A stretch of 42,741 nt of DNA, taken from NCBI GenBank assembly GCA_014764515.1, contig JACXWD010000024.1, positions 1 through 42,741 on the forward strand, in the 5' to 3' direction. Within the stretch, counting starts at the first letter, position 1. Each line of letters begins with the position of its first letter. The notes beneath the pieces were generated by a model, which saw nothing but the letters and a program-made list of their open reading frames with translations, had not been told where the DNA came from and ran no database searches. The position numbers were made by a program, and so were the translations under genes. This DNA comes from Candidatus Polarisedimenticola svalbardensis. Lineage in GTDB: Bacteria > Acidobacteriota > Polarisedimenticolia > Polarisedimenticolales > Polarisedimenticolaceae. This document shows, piece after piece, positions 7,365 to 16,528 of the stretch.

Positions 7365-7559
7365 AACCAGCGGGGCGCAGACCTGGTGATCGCACGCCAG
7401 GGGGACCTGCGGCAGGCCTGTGACCGGGCCGACACCGCGATAAGCCTCGGCCAGGGCATGGTACCGGGGGCAACCGGAGCACCGTGTGATCCGTGAAAGG
7501 GCCAGCAAACGGAGACCGTCCAGATCCTCCATGCCAGGTTGTGGCGCTATCTTGAGCAT
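7338..7559 (-). CDS. small cysteine-containing hypothetical protein
   Basis: A 73-residue protein I do not recognise. The ATG at 7559 has a strong ribosome site (GGGAGAAGGA) about 4 nt upstream, which is the main reason to believe the gene. It has four cysteines in two pairs (CSGC near residue 26 and CDHQVC near residue 55), so it may bind zinc or an iron-sulfur centre. The coding end runs 27 bp into the convergent Smr gene. It is divergent from the zinc-ribbon gene at 7663, with AT-rich DNA between them. Confidence 0.55.
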   Translation of the reverse strand: MLKIAPQPGMEDLDGLRLLALSRITRCSGCPRYHALAEAYRGVGPVTGLPQVPLACDHQVCAPLVSRLVRSIA

Positions 7560-7662
7560 TGTTCCTTCTCCCGTAATTCCCTGCTTCATAACTATTAAAC
7601 GCGGCAACACTCGATTTGGTTCACTTCTCGAAGTAAAATTTTTGTGAAGGAGAAAACGAGCC

Positions 7663-7953
7663 ATGTCCGACGACATCAACATCACCTGTCCGTGCTGTGC
7701 CACAAAGTTGCTGCTGGACCGGGAAACCGGCGAGATACTGTCGGAAGAGCGCCCGGCCGCCGATCACGACAAGACGTTCGAGGACGCCATGCGTGACGTC
7801 CAGTCCGGAGCCGACCGCAGGGCCAAGGCGTTTTCCGACGCCCACAAGCGGACCACGAATCTGGAGAGCCTGCTGGAGAAGAAGTTCGAGGAGGCACGTA
7901 AAAAAGCCGCCAAGGACTCGACCAAGCCGGTCAACCCGCTGGATATCGACTGA
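7663..7953 (+). CDS. small zinc-ribbon-like hypothetical protein
   Basis: A 96-residue cytoplasmic protein. The N-terminus has a CPCC motif (ITCPCCATKLLLDRETGEIL), a half zinc ribbon that could form a full site by dimerising. The rest is highly charged and predicted helical (FEDAMRDVQSGADRRAKAFSDAHKRTTNLESLLEKKFEEARKKAAKD), possibly a coiled coil. An AAGGAG ribosome site precedes the ATG. Its stop codon abuts that of the convergent DUF4252 gene. Function unknown. Confidence 0.75.
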   Translation: MSDDINITCPCCATKLLLDRETGEILSEERPAADHDKTFEDAMRDVQSGADRRAKAFSDAHKRTTNLESLLEKKFEEARKKAAKDSTKPVNPLDID

Positions 7954-8508
7954 TCAGTCCTTCAGGTTGTCCAGCCCCGGAAGGTTAAGCGATTCACCGA
8001 GCTCTTCAAGTTTCGACAGATCGATGATCCCGTCAATGTTCACGAACACCAGTTCCCCATCCTGCTTCCCCCGGATCAGGACCGTGACGCCGTCCACCGT
8101 TTCCTCGGTCCCGAAAATCCAGACCGACAGGTTGCCCTCGTCGTCATTGACCCGGGCGATCCTGTCCCACGCCCCCCGCCGGAGGCGTTTTTCTGTGGCC
8201 CGCAACAGTTCCTGGCCACGCAACTGCTTGGCTTCGGTATCCATGGTCAGGATGACCGCATGGATGGAATGCAGTCCGGCCACGGTATCCGCCAGGTCCT
8301 TGTCGGCTCCGGCCAGGCCGGCGGAGATCATCTTCAACAGGGCGCCGGAGATACTGATCTCAAGAGTGAGATCATCTTCGCCGCCCAGGTCGATAAACGG
8401 TTCGGGGTCGACGAAGCCGTTCCCGGCGTTCACGGGGGACAGTCCACCGGCGACTGCCAGCAGGCAGACCACCATACCGATTGCGATGGTGAATTTCTTT
8501 ATTTTCAT
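7954..8508 (-). CDS. DUF4252-like secreted protein
   Basis: A 184-residue protein with a signal peptide (MKIKKFTIAIGMVVCLLAVAGGLSPVNA). The mature part fits DUF4252: LTLEISISGALLKMISAGL, then HSIHAVILTMD, a basic helix (ATEKRLRRGAWDRIARVND), NLSVWIFG, VTVLIRGKQDGELVFVNIDGIIDLSKLEEL. DUF4252 genes often sit downstream of ECF sigma genes in other bacteria, as here: it is the third gene after the sigma and anti-sigma genes, 33 bp from the latter, with its own AGGAGGA site. It may be an output or sensor of that system; the function is not known. Confidence 0.78.
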   Translation of the reverse strand: MKIKKFTIAIGMVVCLLAVAGGLSPVNAGNGFVDPEPFIDLGGEDDLTLEISISGALLKMISAGLAGADKDLADTVAGLHSIHAVILTMDTEAKQLRGQELLRATEKRLRRGAWDRIARVNDDEGNLSVWIFGTEETVDGVTVLIRGKQDGELVFVNIDGIIDLSKLEELGESLNLPGLDNLKD

Positions 8509-8541
8509 GTTCCTGTCCTCCTGATGTGTACCGCGCGGGAA

Positions 8542-9036
8542 CTAAGGCAATCCGATCGTAATTTTCTCAAGGGCCGGCGTGACCTGCCCACCCAGCACTT
8601 CTTCCATGGCGACGGTCTGGCTGCGCTGCAGCGCCTGGCCGGCCATACCGAGGGCGGCCCTGGCCTCCACGGTAGCCCTGGCTATCTCGTCCGGGCTGTA
8701 CTCAGGCTCCCTGTCTAAGAGGCCGAACCAGCTCCCTGCCATAGCCACGGTCAAAACGGCTGCGGCCGCCGCCATCCACCGCCAACGGCCCGGAACGGTC
8801 CCGGACGATCTGCGGACGGTGCGGTCCCAGACTTCCTCCAGAGCTTCGTCGGGCAATTCCAGTTCAGGAAGCGCCGCCAGCCCGTCATGAAGCTCCACCA
8901 TGTCCACCTGGAACCGGCGGCAGGCGGCACACGATTCGAGATGACGCTCCATGGCCGCAAGCTCCCTGCCGTCCATCAAGTGGCCATCGATCCTCTCCTG
9001 GATCGTTGCCTGGGCTTTCTCGCAATTCATGTTCAT
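8542..9036 (-). CDS. anti-sigma factor with zinc-binding N-terminus
   Basis: A 164-residue membrane-bound anti-sigma factor. The N-terminus has the zf-HC2 pattern (NCEKAQATIQERIDGHL, then MERHLESCAACRRF, i.e. C...H-x3-C-x2-C), which binds zinc and caps the ECF sigma factor. A single membrane helix (WMAAAAAVLTVAMAGSWFGLL, about residues 85-105) and a short periplasmic tail follow. It overlaps the sigma gene as ATGA, so the two are made in step. The tail is only about 55 residues, small for a sensor, so the DUF4252 protein may supply the signal. Confidence 0.85.
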   Translation of the reverse strand: MNMNCEKAQATIQERIDGHLMDGRELAAMERHLESCAACRRFQVDMVELHDGLAALPELELPDEALEEVWDRTVRRSSGTVPGRWRWMAAAAAVLTVAMAGSWFGLLDREPEYSPDEIARATVEARAALGMAGQALQRSQTVAMEEVLGGQVTPALEKITIGLP

Positions 9037-9542
9037 GGCGTCACTCCGGCTTCAACAAGTTCCCGGCGCAGCCGGATACGGGCCCGGTGCAGCCTGGCCT
9101 TCACCGTCCCAAGGGGCTGGCTTAGAATCCTGGCGATCTCCTCGTACGAGGTCTGGTGCACTTCCCGGAGAAGCACAACCGTACGATCTTCCTTCCGCAA
9201 TCGTCCCAGCGCGGCCTCGATCGCCCTGCCCAGCTCTCCTGCCGTGGACAGCTTCTCCGGGCCGGGTGTCACATCGGCCACCGGCTCCAGCACCGTATCG
9301 CCGAACACTTCCGACCGGACCTTCTTGCGGCGGGTGCGATCCACGCACAGCCGGTACGTGGTCCTGAGCAGCCAGGCCTTGCTGGAATCGGGGATCACTT
9401 TTTCCCTGTTTTCCCATAGCCGGATCAGGACCTCCTGAGCCACGTCCCTGGCGTCCTCCCTGTTCCCGAGCATGCGGTAGGCATACCCGTGGACCAGATT
9501 CTTGTGGCGGACCACCAGGTCCTGGTAAGTATCGGTATCCAT
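9033..9542 (-). CDS. ECF-type RNA polymerase sigma factor
   Basis: A 169-residue extracytoplasmic-function sigma factor with regions 2 (YAYRMLGNREDARDVAQEVLIRLWEN) and 4 (LRKEDRTVVLLREVHQTSYEEIARILSQPLGTVKARLHRARIRLR). The linker between them is short. I use the ATG at 9542; GGAG is 2 nt upstream, which is close, and a likely autoregulated promoter sits at 9556-9582. The next gene overlaps by 4 bp and encodes its anti-sigma factor. It is divergent from an outer-membrane protein gene, a possible target. Confidence 0.9.
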   Translation of the reverse strand: MDTDTYQDLVVRHKNLVHGYAYRMLGNREDARDVAQEVLIRLWENREKVIPDSSKAWLLRTTYRLCVDRTRRKKVRSEVFGDTVLEPVADVTPGPEKLSTAGELGRAIEAALGRLRKEDRTVVLLREVHQTSYEEIARILSQPLGTVKARLHRARIRLRRELVEAGVTP

Positions 9543-9555
9543 GGCTCCAGTTAAA

Positions 9556-9582
9556 GAACGCCCCGGCTGCAGGGAAGTTGCA
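9556..9582 (-). promoter_or_regulatory. candidate ECF-type autoregulated promoter
   Basis: On the minus strand TGCAACTT (9582-9575), a 14-bp gap and CGTTC (9560-9556) resemble the -35 (GCAAC/GGAAC) and -10 (CGTC) elements that ECF factors use on their own genes. The start would be only a few nt before the ATG. A second weaker GGAAC lies at 9606-9602. Confidence 0.35.
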
Positions 9583-9697
9583 CCCTTATTTGACAGGGAG
9601 CGTTCCCCCTTCCAAAATACCATTCCCACACGGGCCAAACCCGGAAAACCCGGACGATCCGGACTTCCGGACAGTTACCGACAAGGAGTACCAGCTA

Positions 9698-10516
9698 ATG
9701 CGGACGATGATCACAGCCGGCCTGCGGCTTTCCCTCTGCCTGATCCTGCTCGCCGCCGTGGCGATGACACCTCTGGCCGCCCAGTCCAGCCGGACCCCGA
9801 CTACCGACCGGCTGTTCCTCGGCTTCGCAAAAGACGCAACCCTTGCCAACCAGCAGTGGTGGGAAGGCCAACTCGAAATCACCAGCCACGACGACCTGGA
9901 CACCGTCGTCGCCAACCTGGTATTCGCCCTGCGCCCCATCGACAGGTTTGAGTTCGGCGGCAAGGTCGGCTTCGGCGATTCCGACCTGCCCACGCCGTTC
10001 AACGACCTTGAAGGGACCGGCGCCACCGACCTTGAGCTGTGGGGAAAATACGCCCTGGGTTCCCTGGAGGACGGCTCCGACCTGGCGGTGGGAGTCACCG
10101 TGACCGTTCCTACCGGCGATGATTCCGCCGGCCTCGGCCGGGACTCGTTCGACATCGGAGCGTTCTTCACTTCCCGCAAGGCGATGAACGGGTTCGACCT
10201 GGTCGGACATGTCGGCGCGAACTTCCATGGCGACGGCAGAATCCTGGGTGTGGACCTGGACGGCAAGGTTTCCGCCGAACTCGGCGTCGGTTTCATCTTC
10301 CCGATGTCGGAGACCATCAGCCTGGTGGCTGAAGGCCAACTCGAAACCGAGCAGTACAAGAACGCCGGCGATATCGGCGACACCGACACCCGCATCCTGG
10401 GCGGCGTGGACTGGAAGCTGGGCGCCAACGGCATGTTCCGGGGGGCACTGGCCCTAGGCCTCACCGACGGGGCGCCGGACACCCAGCTGATCCTCGGTTA
10501 CGCAGCCAGGTTCTGA
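9698..10516 (+). CDS. outer-membrane beta-barrel protein
   Basis: A 272-residue protein with a signal peptide (MRTMITAGLRLSLCLILLAAVAMTPLAAQ) and a mature part made of short alternating strands (FEFGGKVGFGDSD, LELWGKYALG, LAVGVTVTVPTGDD, FDLVGHVGANFHG, VSAELGVGFIFPM, LVAEGQLETEQY, MFRGALALGLTDG) ending in LILGYAARF. The terminal Phe is the signal for BAM-dependent insertion. VTVPTGDD is common in transporter-like barrels of the phenol-degradation meta-pathway (OmpP1-like) group. AAGGAG lies 9-10 nt before the ATG. It is divergent from the ECF sigma operon and could be under its control. Confidence 0.8.
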   Translation: MRTMITAGLRLSLCLILLAAVAMTPLAAQSSRTPTTDRLFLGFAKDATLANQQWWEGQLEITSHDDLDTVVANLVFALRPIDRFEFGGKVGFGDSDLPTPFNDLEGTGATDLELWGKYALGSLEDGSDLAVGVTVTVPTGDDSAGLGRDSFDIGAFFTSRKAMNGFDLVGHVGANFHGDGRILGVDLDGKVSAELGVGFIFPMSETISLVAEGQLETEQYKNAGDIGDTDTRILGGVDWKLGANGMFRGALALGLTDGAPDTQLILGYAARF

Positions 10517-10523
10517 TCCGCTC

Positions 10524-11207
10524 TCAGCTCTCTAGCCAATCCGGCAGGTCGGCTATCGACCTGATCCGGGGGGCATCCACATCCTGGAACAGGTCGTGCC
10601 GGTCCACGAGGACCGGCGCGATCCCTGCCCTCCGTGCTCCGGCCACATCGACGGCGGGGACATCTCCGGCAAACATCGCAGTAGACGCTTTTACGCCCAA
10701 CCGGTCCAGGGCGATGGCGAAGATCGCCGGATCCGGTTTCTCAACCCCGACACGGTGGGAATCGACTACCGTCTCGAACAGCCCCTCGTACCCTGCCGCA
10801 TCCAGGTCCTGCTCGACCCGGCCCTCGGCGTTGCTGACGACGGCTAAACGATAGCCCTCCTCCCGCAACTTCCGGACCGTAACGACCGCACCGGGGATCG
10901 GATCGACCCATAGCCCCTGCCGGTGGTGCAGCGCCCAGAGTTCGTCCACCAGCGCGGCGTGCTGTTCCCGGGCCAGACCGGCTTCCTTGAGTATGGTGAA
11001 GAAATAGCCGCGCCAGGCGTCCCCGGTCCTGCCGCCGCTTCGAACCTTGTTTTCGATCTCCACCCGGGCCAGGGCTTCGAACCGCGAGAGTTCCCCCGGG
11101 GTGCTGGAACAGCCGCGCTCCTCCAGCATGGATGCCAGCCGGCCATAGTCCAGGTCCAGCAGCACTCCTCCCGCATCCAGCAGGATGGTGCCGTACCGAC
11201 CGCTCAA
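10524..11207 (-). CDS. HAD-superfamily hydrolase
   Basis: A predicted phosphatase of about 227 residues. Motif I is ILLDAGGVLLDLD, motif II VVSNAEG, motif III the lysine in GVEKPDPAIF, and motif IV MFAGDVPAVDVAGARRAG. The order and the helical cap (residues 20-90) fit the subfamily IA phosphatases. In motif I the second acidic residue is not at the usual DxD spacing (DAGGVL in place of DxDGTL), common in this group. I choose the TTG at 11207, which overlaps the upstream stop as TTGA and has GGGG about 6 nt upstream; another TTG at 11222 lacks a ribosome site. Last gene of the leftward run. Confidence 0.82.
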   Translation of the reverse strand: MSGRYGTILLDAGGVLLDLDYGRLASMLEERGCSSTPGELSRFEALARVEIENKVRSGGRTGDAWRGYFFTILKEAGLAREQHAALVDELWALHHRQGLWVDPIPGAVVTVRKLREEGYRLAVVSNAEGRVEQDLDAAGYEGLFETVVDSHRVGVEKPDPAIFAIALDRLGVKASTAMFAGDVPAVDVAGARRAGIAPVLVDRHDLFQDVDAPRIRSIADLPDWLES

Positions 11208-11665
11208 TCTTTGACCCCGCAATGGGGACAGAACTGCTCCTCACCAGGCAGCCGGGCGCCGCAACCGCTGCAGTGCCTGGCTTCTTCTGTTTCCGGCAGT
11301 TCGAACTCCTCTGCTTCGGCCTCGTGAAATCCCAGAAGTCCGGCCACCGCCTGAACCTTCTTGGCGGGAACCCGCAGCCAGTACTCCTCCTGCAGCGGTT
11401 CACCGGGCCGGCAGCCGTGGGCGGGACGTATAACCACTTCCGAGGCCAGGCCGTTGTTCCACAGCAGATCCCTGGACTGCAGCGCTTCCGCCATCTCCAG
11501 GAAACCGCAGTAATCGGCCTTGTGCCCGGACATGTCAGGCGCCAGGGACCCGTCCGGCGAGCCGGATTCGGAACCGGAATCCAGCTGGTCCACCAGGTCG
11601 GTGTCACAGCCTTCGCAGCGGGTGAACCCGTCGCGGAATTGATCGCGGCAGACAGGGCAATACAT
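11204..11665 (-). CDS. double zinc-ribbon protein with DUF2007-like middle
   Basis: A 153-residue protein with a zinc ribbon at each end: CPVCRDQFRDGFTRCEGC (residues 3-20) and CSGCGARLPGEEQFCPHC (about 132-149). The middle (FLEMAEALQSRDLLWNNGLASEVVIRP, then YWLRVPAKKVQAVAGLLGF) resembles the small ACT-like DUF2007 domain, a putative signalling module. GAGGAG precedes the ATG. It lies 10 bp after the M32 peptidase gene. Function unknown. Confidence 0.7.
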   Translation of the reverse strand: MYCPVCRDQFRDGFTRCEGCDTDLVDQLDSGSESGSPDGSLAPDMSGHKADYCGFLEMAEALQSRDLLWNNGLASEVVIRPAHGCRPGEPLQEEYWLRVPAKKVQAVAGLLGFHEAEAEEFELPETEEARHCSGCGARLPGEEQFCPHCGVKD

Positions 11666-11675
11666 GCAAATCTCC

Positions 11676-13202
11676 TCAGGAGCCGGACAGTCGGTAAACC
11701 GGCCTCAGCTTGTCACGCAGATAGCGCATCAACGGCTCATGACTCAGACGTTCCCCGGTAACTCTCTCACCTAGTTCTTCCGCCGGCCAGCGCCGGCCGT
11801 GACGGTGGATCTTCTCCCGCAACCAGTCCAGCAGCGGCTGGAACTCACCGGACCCGATCCGGTTGTCCAGGTCCGGAAGGTCCCTTCGAACCGCCTCCCA
11901 GATCTGGGCGGAGTACAGGTTACCCAAGGTGTAGGTCGGGAAATAACCGATGGCGCCCATGGACCAGTGAATGTCCTGGAGGCAACCCCGGGCGTCATCG
12001 GGAACGGTCAGGCCCAGGTCGGACCGGATGCGCTCGTTCCAGGCGCCGGGCAGATCGGCTGTCGCCAGCTCGCCGTGGAGCATGGCCCGCTCCAGATCGA
12101 ACCGCAGCATGATGTGCAGGTTGTAGGTCGCTTCATCCGACTCCACCCGGATCAGGTTCGGCGCCACGATATTCATGGCCCGGTACACCTGCTCCAGGTT
12201 CAAACCCTTGAGCCCCAGTGTCCTTGACGCCCCGGGCAGAGCCCAGGTCCAGAACGACCGTGACCGCCCGACCTGATTCTCCCACAGCCTGGACTGGCTC
12301 TCATGGATACCCAGGCTGACCGCTTCCGAAAGCGGCCGGCCGTGAAACCGTTCCTTCGGGAGACCCTGCTCGTAGAGGGCGTGCCCCGCCTCGTGCATGG
12401 TGGACCCCAAACCGTCTGCAAACGGCGCCTCCTGGAATCGGGACGTGATCCGGGTGTCACCCGGGGCCAACCCCTCGGTGAACGGATGAGTCGAGACATC
12501 CAGCCTGCCTGCGCTGAAGTCGTATCCGATCGCCTCCGCCACCTCCCGGCTGTACCGGGCCTGCCGGTCCACGGGAACCGGCGTAGTGTGCATCGCCGCG
12601 TCCGGCGGGTCGGGAGCTGCGGCCAGTTCCTCGATAAGTGGCACCAGTTCCCGGCGCAACGGTGCAAAAAGGGCCTCCACCCGGGCGCTCTTCATCCCCG
12701 GCTCGAACTCGTCCAGGAGCGCATCGTACGGCTCGCCCCCGCCATCGCCGTTCAGGCAGGCCGCCTTGCGGCGGTTCAATTCCAGCAGGCTGTCGAGATG
12801 GGGTTGGAAAATTTCGAAGCGGCTCTCTTCCCGGGCCTGTTTCCAGGCGGTCAACCCTCGTGTTCCTGCCAGGGCCAGTTCGGAGACCAGTTCGGTGGGA
12901 AGCTTGCAGGCGTTGTCATAATCCCGCCGTATTTCCCGCAGGTCCGCCTGGAGGCTCTCGTCCTCCCGAACTTCCGCCTGTTCCCCGGCTGCCGCCACCA
13001 GGTCACCCAGTGACGGATCGGTCGCCTTGCTGTGGATCAGGGTTGAGAGCAGCGCCATCTCCTCGCCACGAAATTCCGCCGCCGCCGGCGGCATCATCGT
13101 TTCCTGGTCCCAACTCAGGGTTGCCTGCACCGACCTCAACGTGCCGATCTCTCGTAACCGGACCGCCACCGCTTGCAGCGCACTCGTTCTCTTCCCGCTC
13201 AT
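11676..13202 (-). CDS. carboxypeptidase, M32 (thermostable carboxypeptidase Taq) family
   Basis: Metal-dependent carboxypeptidase of 508 residues, the usual M32 size. The zinc site is intact: HEAGH at 270-274, in [15 protein letters not shown]. Downstream [17 protein letters not shown] supplies the third ligand Glu with the family HESQSR motif, and [11 protein letters not shown] and [24 protein letters not shown] are further M32 signatures. Cytoplasmic; likely peptide turnover. It overlaps the GDP-fucose synthase gene as ATGA, so it is co-translated with the polysaccharide genes, although no link in function is evident. Confidence 0.94.
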   Translation of the reverse strand: MSGKRTSALQAVAVRLREIGTLRSVQATLSWDQETMMPPAAAEFRGEEMALLSTLIHSKATDPSLGDLVAAAGEQAEVREDESLQADLREIRRDYDNACKLPTELVSELALAGTRGLTAWKQAREESRFEIFQPHLDSLLELNRRKAACLNGDGGGEPYDALLDEFEPGMKSARVEALFAPLRRELVPLIEELAAAPDPPDAAMHTTPVPVDRQARYSREVAEAIGYDFSAGRLDVSTHPFTEGLAPGDTRITSRFQEAPFADGLGSTMHEAGHALYEQGLPKERFHGRPLSEAVSLGIHESQSRLWENQVGRSRSFWTWALPGASRTLGLKGLNLEQVYRAMNIVAPNLIRVESDEATYNLHIMLRFDLERAMLHGELATADLPGAWNERIRSDLGLTVPDDARGCLQDIHWSMGAIGYFPTYTLGNLYSAQIWEAVRRDLPDLDNRIGSGEFQPLLDWLREKIHRHGRRWPAEELGERVTGERLSHEPLMRYLRDKLRPVYRLSGS

Positions 13203-14158
13203 CCGTCCAGCTTTTCAAGATAATTGCGGTACGCCGCGGCCAGGCCGGCCGGGAGTTTCCAGGAGGGTTGCCAGCCCAGCCGGCGCAGGAGGCTTCCGTC
13301 CAGCGCCTTTCTGGGGACGCCGTCCGGCCTGGTGTGGTCGAACCTGAGCTCTCCTGCATACCCGACCGCAGCCTTGACCAGCTCCGCCATCTCCCGGATG
13401 GTCACTTCCTCGCCGGATCCCACGTTGATGTGGGAGAGCCGGGGCCGTGTGGCTGCGGCCCACGTTTCCGGGGCCAGGTTCATGACGTGGAGGGCCGCCG
13501 CCGCCATATCGTCGACATGGAGGAATTCGCGCTGCGGCTCTCCGCTGCCCCACACCGTCACTGCAGGATCACCGGCGATCCGGGCTTCGTGGAAACGCCG
13601 GATCAGCGCCGGCACGACATGGCTGTAATCCGGATCGTAGTTGTCGTTCGGTCCGTAGAGATTGGTCGGCATGACGCTGCGGAAATCGGTTCCGTGCTGG
13701 AGGTTGTAGGCCTCGCACAATTTGATCCCCGCCACCTTGGCAACGGCATAGCTCTCGTTGGTCGGCTCCAGCGGCCCGGCCAGAAGTGCGTCCTCCGTCA
13801 TCGGCTGACTCGCATCCCGGGGGTAAATACAGGAGCTGCCCAGGAACAGCAACCGCCGAACACCGGAACGGAACGCTTCATGGATGACGTTGGCCTCGAT
13901 CATCAGGTTCTGGTAGATGAAATCCGCCGGGAACCTGATGTTGGCGCCGATCCCGCCTACCCGGGCGGCGGCCAGGATGACCTGGTCCGGTTTTTCGTCG
14001 TCGAAGAACCGCCGGACCACCTGCTGGTCCGTCAGGTCCAGTTCCCCCCGGCTCTTCACAATCAACCTGGAGTAGCCGTCCGCTTCAAGGCGGCGGAGGA
14101 TGGCCGCGCCGACCATACCCTGATGGCCTGCAAGAAAGATCCTGGCTTCAGGATCCAT
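13199..14158 (-). CDS. fcl: GDP-L-fucose synthase
   Basis: Converts GDP-4-keto-6-deoxy-mannose to GDP-L-fucose (epimerase and NADPH reductase in one site). The protein of 319 residues matches the E. coli enzyme in length and in nearly every block: [14 protein letters not shown] (NADPH binding), [25 protein letters not shown] (Ser of the catalytic triad), [21 protein letters not shown] (Tyr-x3-Lys), [45 protein letters not shown] chose the ATG at 14158 to fit that length; ATGs at 14191/14194 would overlap the epimerase gene. GDP-mannose 4,6-dehydratase, which makes the substrate, is not in the window. Confidence 0.93.
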   Translation of the reverse strand: MDPEARIFLAGHQGMVGAAILRRLEADGYSRLIVKSRGELDLTDQQVVRRFFDDEKPDQVILAAARVGGIGANIRFPADFIYQNLMIEANVIHEAFRSGVRRLLFLGSSCIYPRDASQPMTEDALLAGPLEPTNESYAVAKVAGIKLCEAYNLQHGTDFRSVMPTNLYGPNDNYDPDYSHVVPALIRRFHEARIAGDPAVTVWGSGEPQREFLHVDDMAAAALHVMNLAPETWAAATRPRLSHINVGSGEEVTIREMAELVKAAVGYAGELRFDHTRPDGVPRKALDGSLLRRLGWQPSWKLPAGLAAAYRNYLEKLDG

Positions 14159-14180
14159 GGCGCCTGCGCTGTCCAAGCGG

Positions 14181-15293
14181 TTATTGCTCATCATCGTCCA
14201 TCAGGATTTTTACGATCCTGTCCGCCGCCCTGCCGTCCCAACGGTCGGGCACCTGGTATTCCCGATCCGGATCGGCAAGCACTTTCCCGGCTGCGGACAG
14301 AATGTCTTCCTTCCTGTTGCCGACCAGGACGTTGGTGCCCATTTCACAGGTGATCGGGCGCTCCGTGTTGAATCTCAAGGTGATGCACGGCACTCCCAGC
14401 ACCGTCGCTTCTTCCTGGATGCCGCCGCTGTCGGTCAGGATCATCTTCGCATTCATGTTGAGATGGAGAAAATCCAGGTAGCCGATCGGTTCGATCAACC
14501 GGAAACCACGGCCGGCGCCGGCGTTTTCAAGGTAGTGCCCGAGGTCGAACTGCCGGACCATTTTCTCCGTACGCGGATGGATCGGAAAGACGATCGGCAG
14601 CCGTTCTGAAACCTGGTGCAGCGCCTCCAGAACCCCCTCCAGGGTGTCCCGGTCATCCACATTGGACGGTCTGTGAAGAGTCAGGACCGCATACTCTCCC
14701 GGCGTGACATCCAGGCCTTCGGGAAACGGCAGCTTCGATGCCCGCTCACTGTGCTTCAGGAGGGTGTCGATCATCACATTGCCGACGAAATGGATTTTCT
14801 CCTCAGGCACTCCCTCCTGGACCAGGTTCCGGTCGGCGAGAAGGTCGGTGGTAAAGAGGTAATCGCACAACACGTCGGTGCAGAGACGGTTGATTTCTTC
14901 CGGCATCGCCATGTCCCGGGACCGCAGGCCGGCTTCTACATGGGCCACCCGGATCCCCAGCTTCTTAGCGGTGATGGTGCATGCCATGGTGGAATTGACA
15001 TCCCCGACCACAACCACCAGGTCCGGCGCCGTATCCCGACAGACCTTCTCGAACGCCATCATGACCTTGCCGGTCTGTTCGGCGTGGGTTCCCGATCCGA
15101 CTTCCAGGTCGATATCCGGCCGGGGCATGCCCAGGTCTTCAAAGAACGCCTTGCTCATCTTGCGGTCGTAATGCTGCCCGGTATGAACCAGAAGGTGCTC
15201 GATGCGGTCGGGGAACCGGTTCATGGCATCGATCAGCGGGGCGATCTTCATGAAATTGGGTCGCGCCCCGACTACGTTGATGATTTTCAGCAT
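14181..15293 (-). CDS. wecB: UDP-N-acetylglucosamine 2-epimerase (non-hydrolysing)
   Basis: Interconverts UDP-GlcNAc and UDP-ManNAc for surface polysaccharides. The 370-residue protein has the GT-B-fold landmarks: [59 protein letters not shown] (catalytic acidic residues), [41 protein letters not shown] and [20 protein letters not shown] precedes the ATG by 5 nt. It is 7 bp after the glycosyltransferase gene. The related L-FucNAc 2-epimerase (WbpI/FnlC type) cannot be excluded, since a WbuB-like transferase is its neighbour. Confidence 0.92.
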   Translation of the reverse strand: MLKIINVVGARPNFMKIAPLIDAMNRFPDRIEHLLVHTGQHYDRKMSKAFFEDLGMPRPDIDLEVGSGTHAEQTGKVMMAFEKVCRDTAPDLVVVVGDVNSTMACTITAKKLGIRVAHVEAGLRSRDMAMPEEINRLCTDVLCDYLFTTDLLADRNLVQEGVPEEKIHFVGNVMIDTLLKHSERASKLPFPEGLDVTPGEYAVLTLHRPSNVDDRDTLEGVLEALHQVSERLPIVFPIHPRTEKMVRQFDLGHYLENAGAGRGFRLIEPIGYLDFLHLNMNAKMILTDSGGIQEEATVLGVPCITLRFNTERPITCEMGTNVLVGNRKEDILSAAGKVLADPDREYQVPDRWDGRAADRIVKILMDDDEQ

Positions 15294-15300
15294 CCCATCC

Positions 15301-16527
15301 TCAGTTCAACTGCGATTCAATGATCGCCAACATTTTCTGCGCCAGGGCGGCCCGGTCATACTGCTTCGCCGCCTCTGCGCAATGGCGTTTCATGTCCTGG
15401 AATCGTTCCCTGTCCTGTTTCAACGCCAGTATGCGCCGGGCGAGCTCCCCGGCGTTTTCCGGTTCAAACACTTCACCTGCTCCGGTAGACCGGACAATAT
15501 CCGCCGATTCACCCTGAACACCAAGCAGAATCGGAAGTTCCATCCCCATGCTTTCGAAAATCTTGGATGGGATCACGGTGCGGAACAGGTCGGTTTTCTT
15601 GAGATGGATCACCGAAACGTCCAGCAGGGACCAGTACCGCACAACTTCATTCTTCGGAACGGAATCGAGAAAAATCACGTTCTGCAGGCCGATCTCCGCC
15701 GCCCGGGCCACCAGGTTGGCCTTGTTGGCGCCGTCACCCAGAAACAGGAACGTGACGTCCCGACCGTCAGGGTCGGACGCCAGTTCCCCGGCGGCCTCCA
15801 GCAAGGTTTCGAGACTGTGGGCCAGGCCGTGGGTGCCGATATAACCGGCCACGAACCGGCCAGCCAGGTGGTGCTTCTCGAGGAGTTCCCGATCCTTGTC
15901 CATCGGCCTGAACCGGCCCGGGTCTAGGCCGTTGGTGACCACGTGGATCTTGCCCCCATCGATTCCCCGTTCGATCAGTATTTTTTTAAACGAGTTCGTC
16001 ACCGAAACCACTGCCGACGCCTGGCGGTAAAGGAACAGCTCCAGCTTTTCCAGGAACCGGATCGGGAGCGAGTCTTTCATCGCTCCCACCGCCTTGATCG
16101 ATTCAGGCCACAGATCCCGCAGTTCGAAAACGAACGGCACTCGTCGGAGCCGGCTGACCAGCCAGGCGGCGCAGACCGTAAAAAACTGGGGAGAGGTGCC
16201 GACGACCACGTCCGGCTTCCGCACCCAGGGGGCGGCCAGGGAAGCGCTGAACATGTAACTGAGGTAATCGAGGGTTCTCTTGATGAACCCCTGGTTGGCC
16301 GTAATGTAACTCCAGACCCGCAGGACCCGGATACCGTCCATCTCCTCCCATCGCCACGGCCGGTTCCGAAATCCCGGGTAGACCTTGCCGGTAGGGAAAT
16401 TTGGGAAACAGGTCACAACGGTGACCTGGTGGCCGGAACGGATCCACTCCAGGCAGTGCTCGTACGTCCTGCTGGCCGGAGCGTTGACCTCCGGAGGGAA
16501 ATTGTCTGTCAGGAAAAGTATGTGCAT
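15301..16527 (-). CDS. glycosyltransferase family 4, WbuB-like
   Basis: Retaining GT-B transferase of 408 residues. The N-terminal domain opens MHILFLTDNFPPEVNAPASRT and contains GHQVTVVTCFPNFPTGKV, PDVVVGTSPQFF and FELRDLWPESI, which together are typical of the WbuB (putative L-fucosamine transferase) group. The C-terminal donor domain has NGLDPGRFRP, AGYIGTHGLAHSLETLLEAA, FLFLGDGANKANL, and SVIHLKKTDLFRTVIPSKIFESMGMELPILLG with the conserved Glu of the E-x7-E motif. Likely adds a sugar to a lipid-linked repeat unit at the inner membrane face. It begins 1 bp after the heparinase-like gene. Confidence 0.88.
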   Translation of the reverse strand: MHILFLTDNFPPEVNAPASRTYEHCLEWIRSGHQVTVVTCFPNFPTGKVYPGFRNRPWRWEEMDGIRVLRVWSYITANQGFIKRTLDYLSYMFSASLAAPWVRKPDVVVGTSPQFFTVCAAWLVSRLRRVPFVFELRDLWPESIKAVGAMKDSLPIRFLEKLELFLYRQASAVVSVTNSFKKILIERGIDGGKIHVVTNGLDPGRFRPMDKDRELLEKHHLAGRFVAGYIGTHGLAHSLETLLEAAGELASDPDGRDVTFLFLGDGANKANLVARAAEIGLQNVIFLDSVPKNEVVRYWSLLDVSVIHLKKTDLFRTVIPSKIFESMGMELPILLGVQGESADIVRSTGAGEVFEPENAGELARRILALKQDRERFQDMKRHCAEAAKQYDRAALAQKMLAIIESQLN

Positions 16528-16528
16528 G

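Noticed and set aside
12638-14353. A 571-codon rightward open frame.
   Set aside because: It is antisense to the M32 carboxypeptidase, GDP-fucose synthase and the end of wecB, is Pro/Arg-rich and has no domain; a shadow of GC-rich coding.
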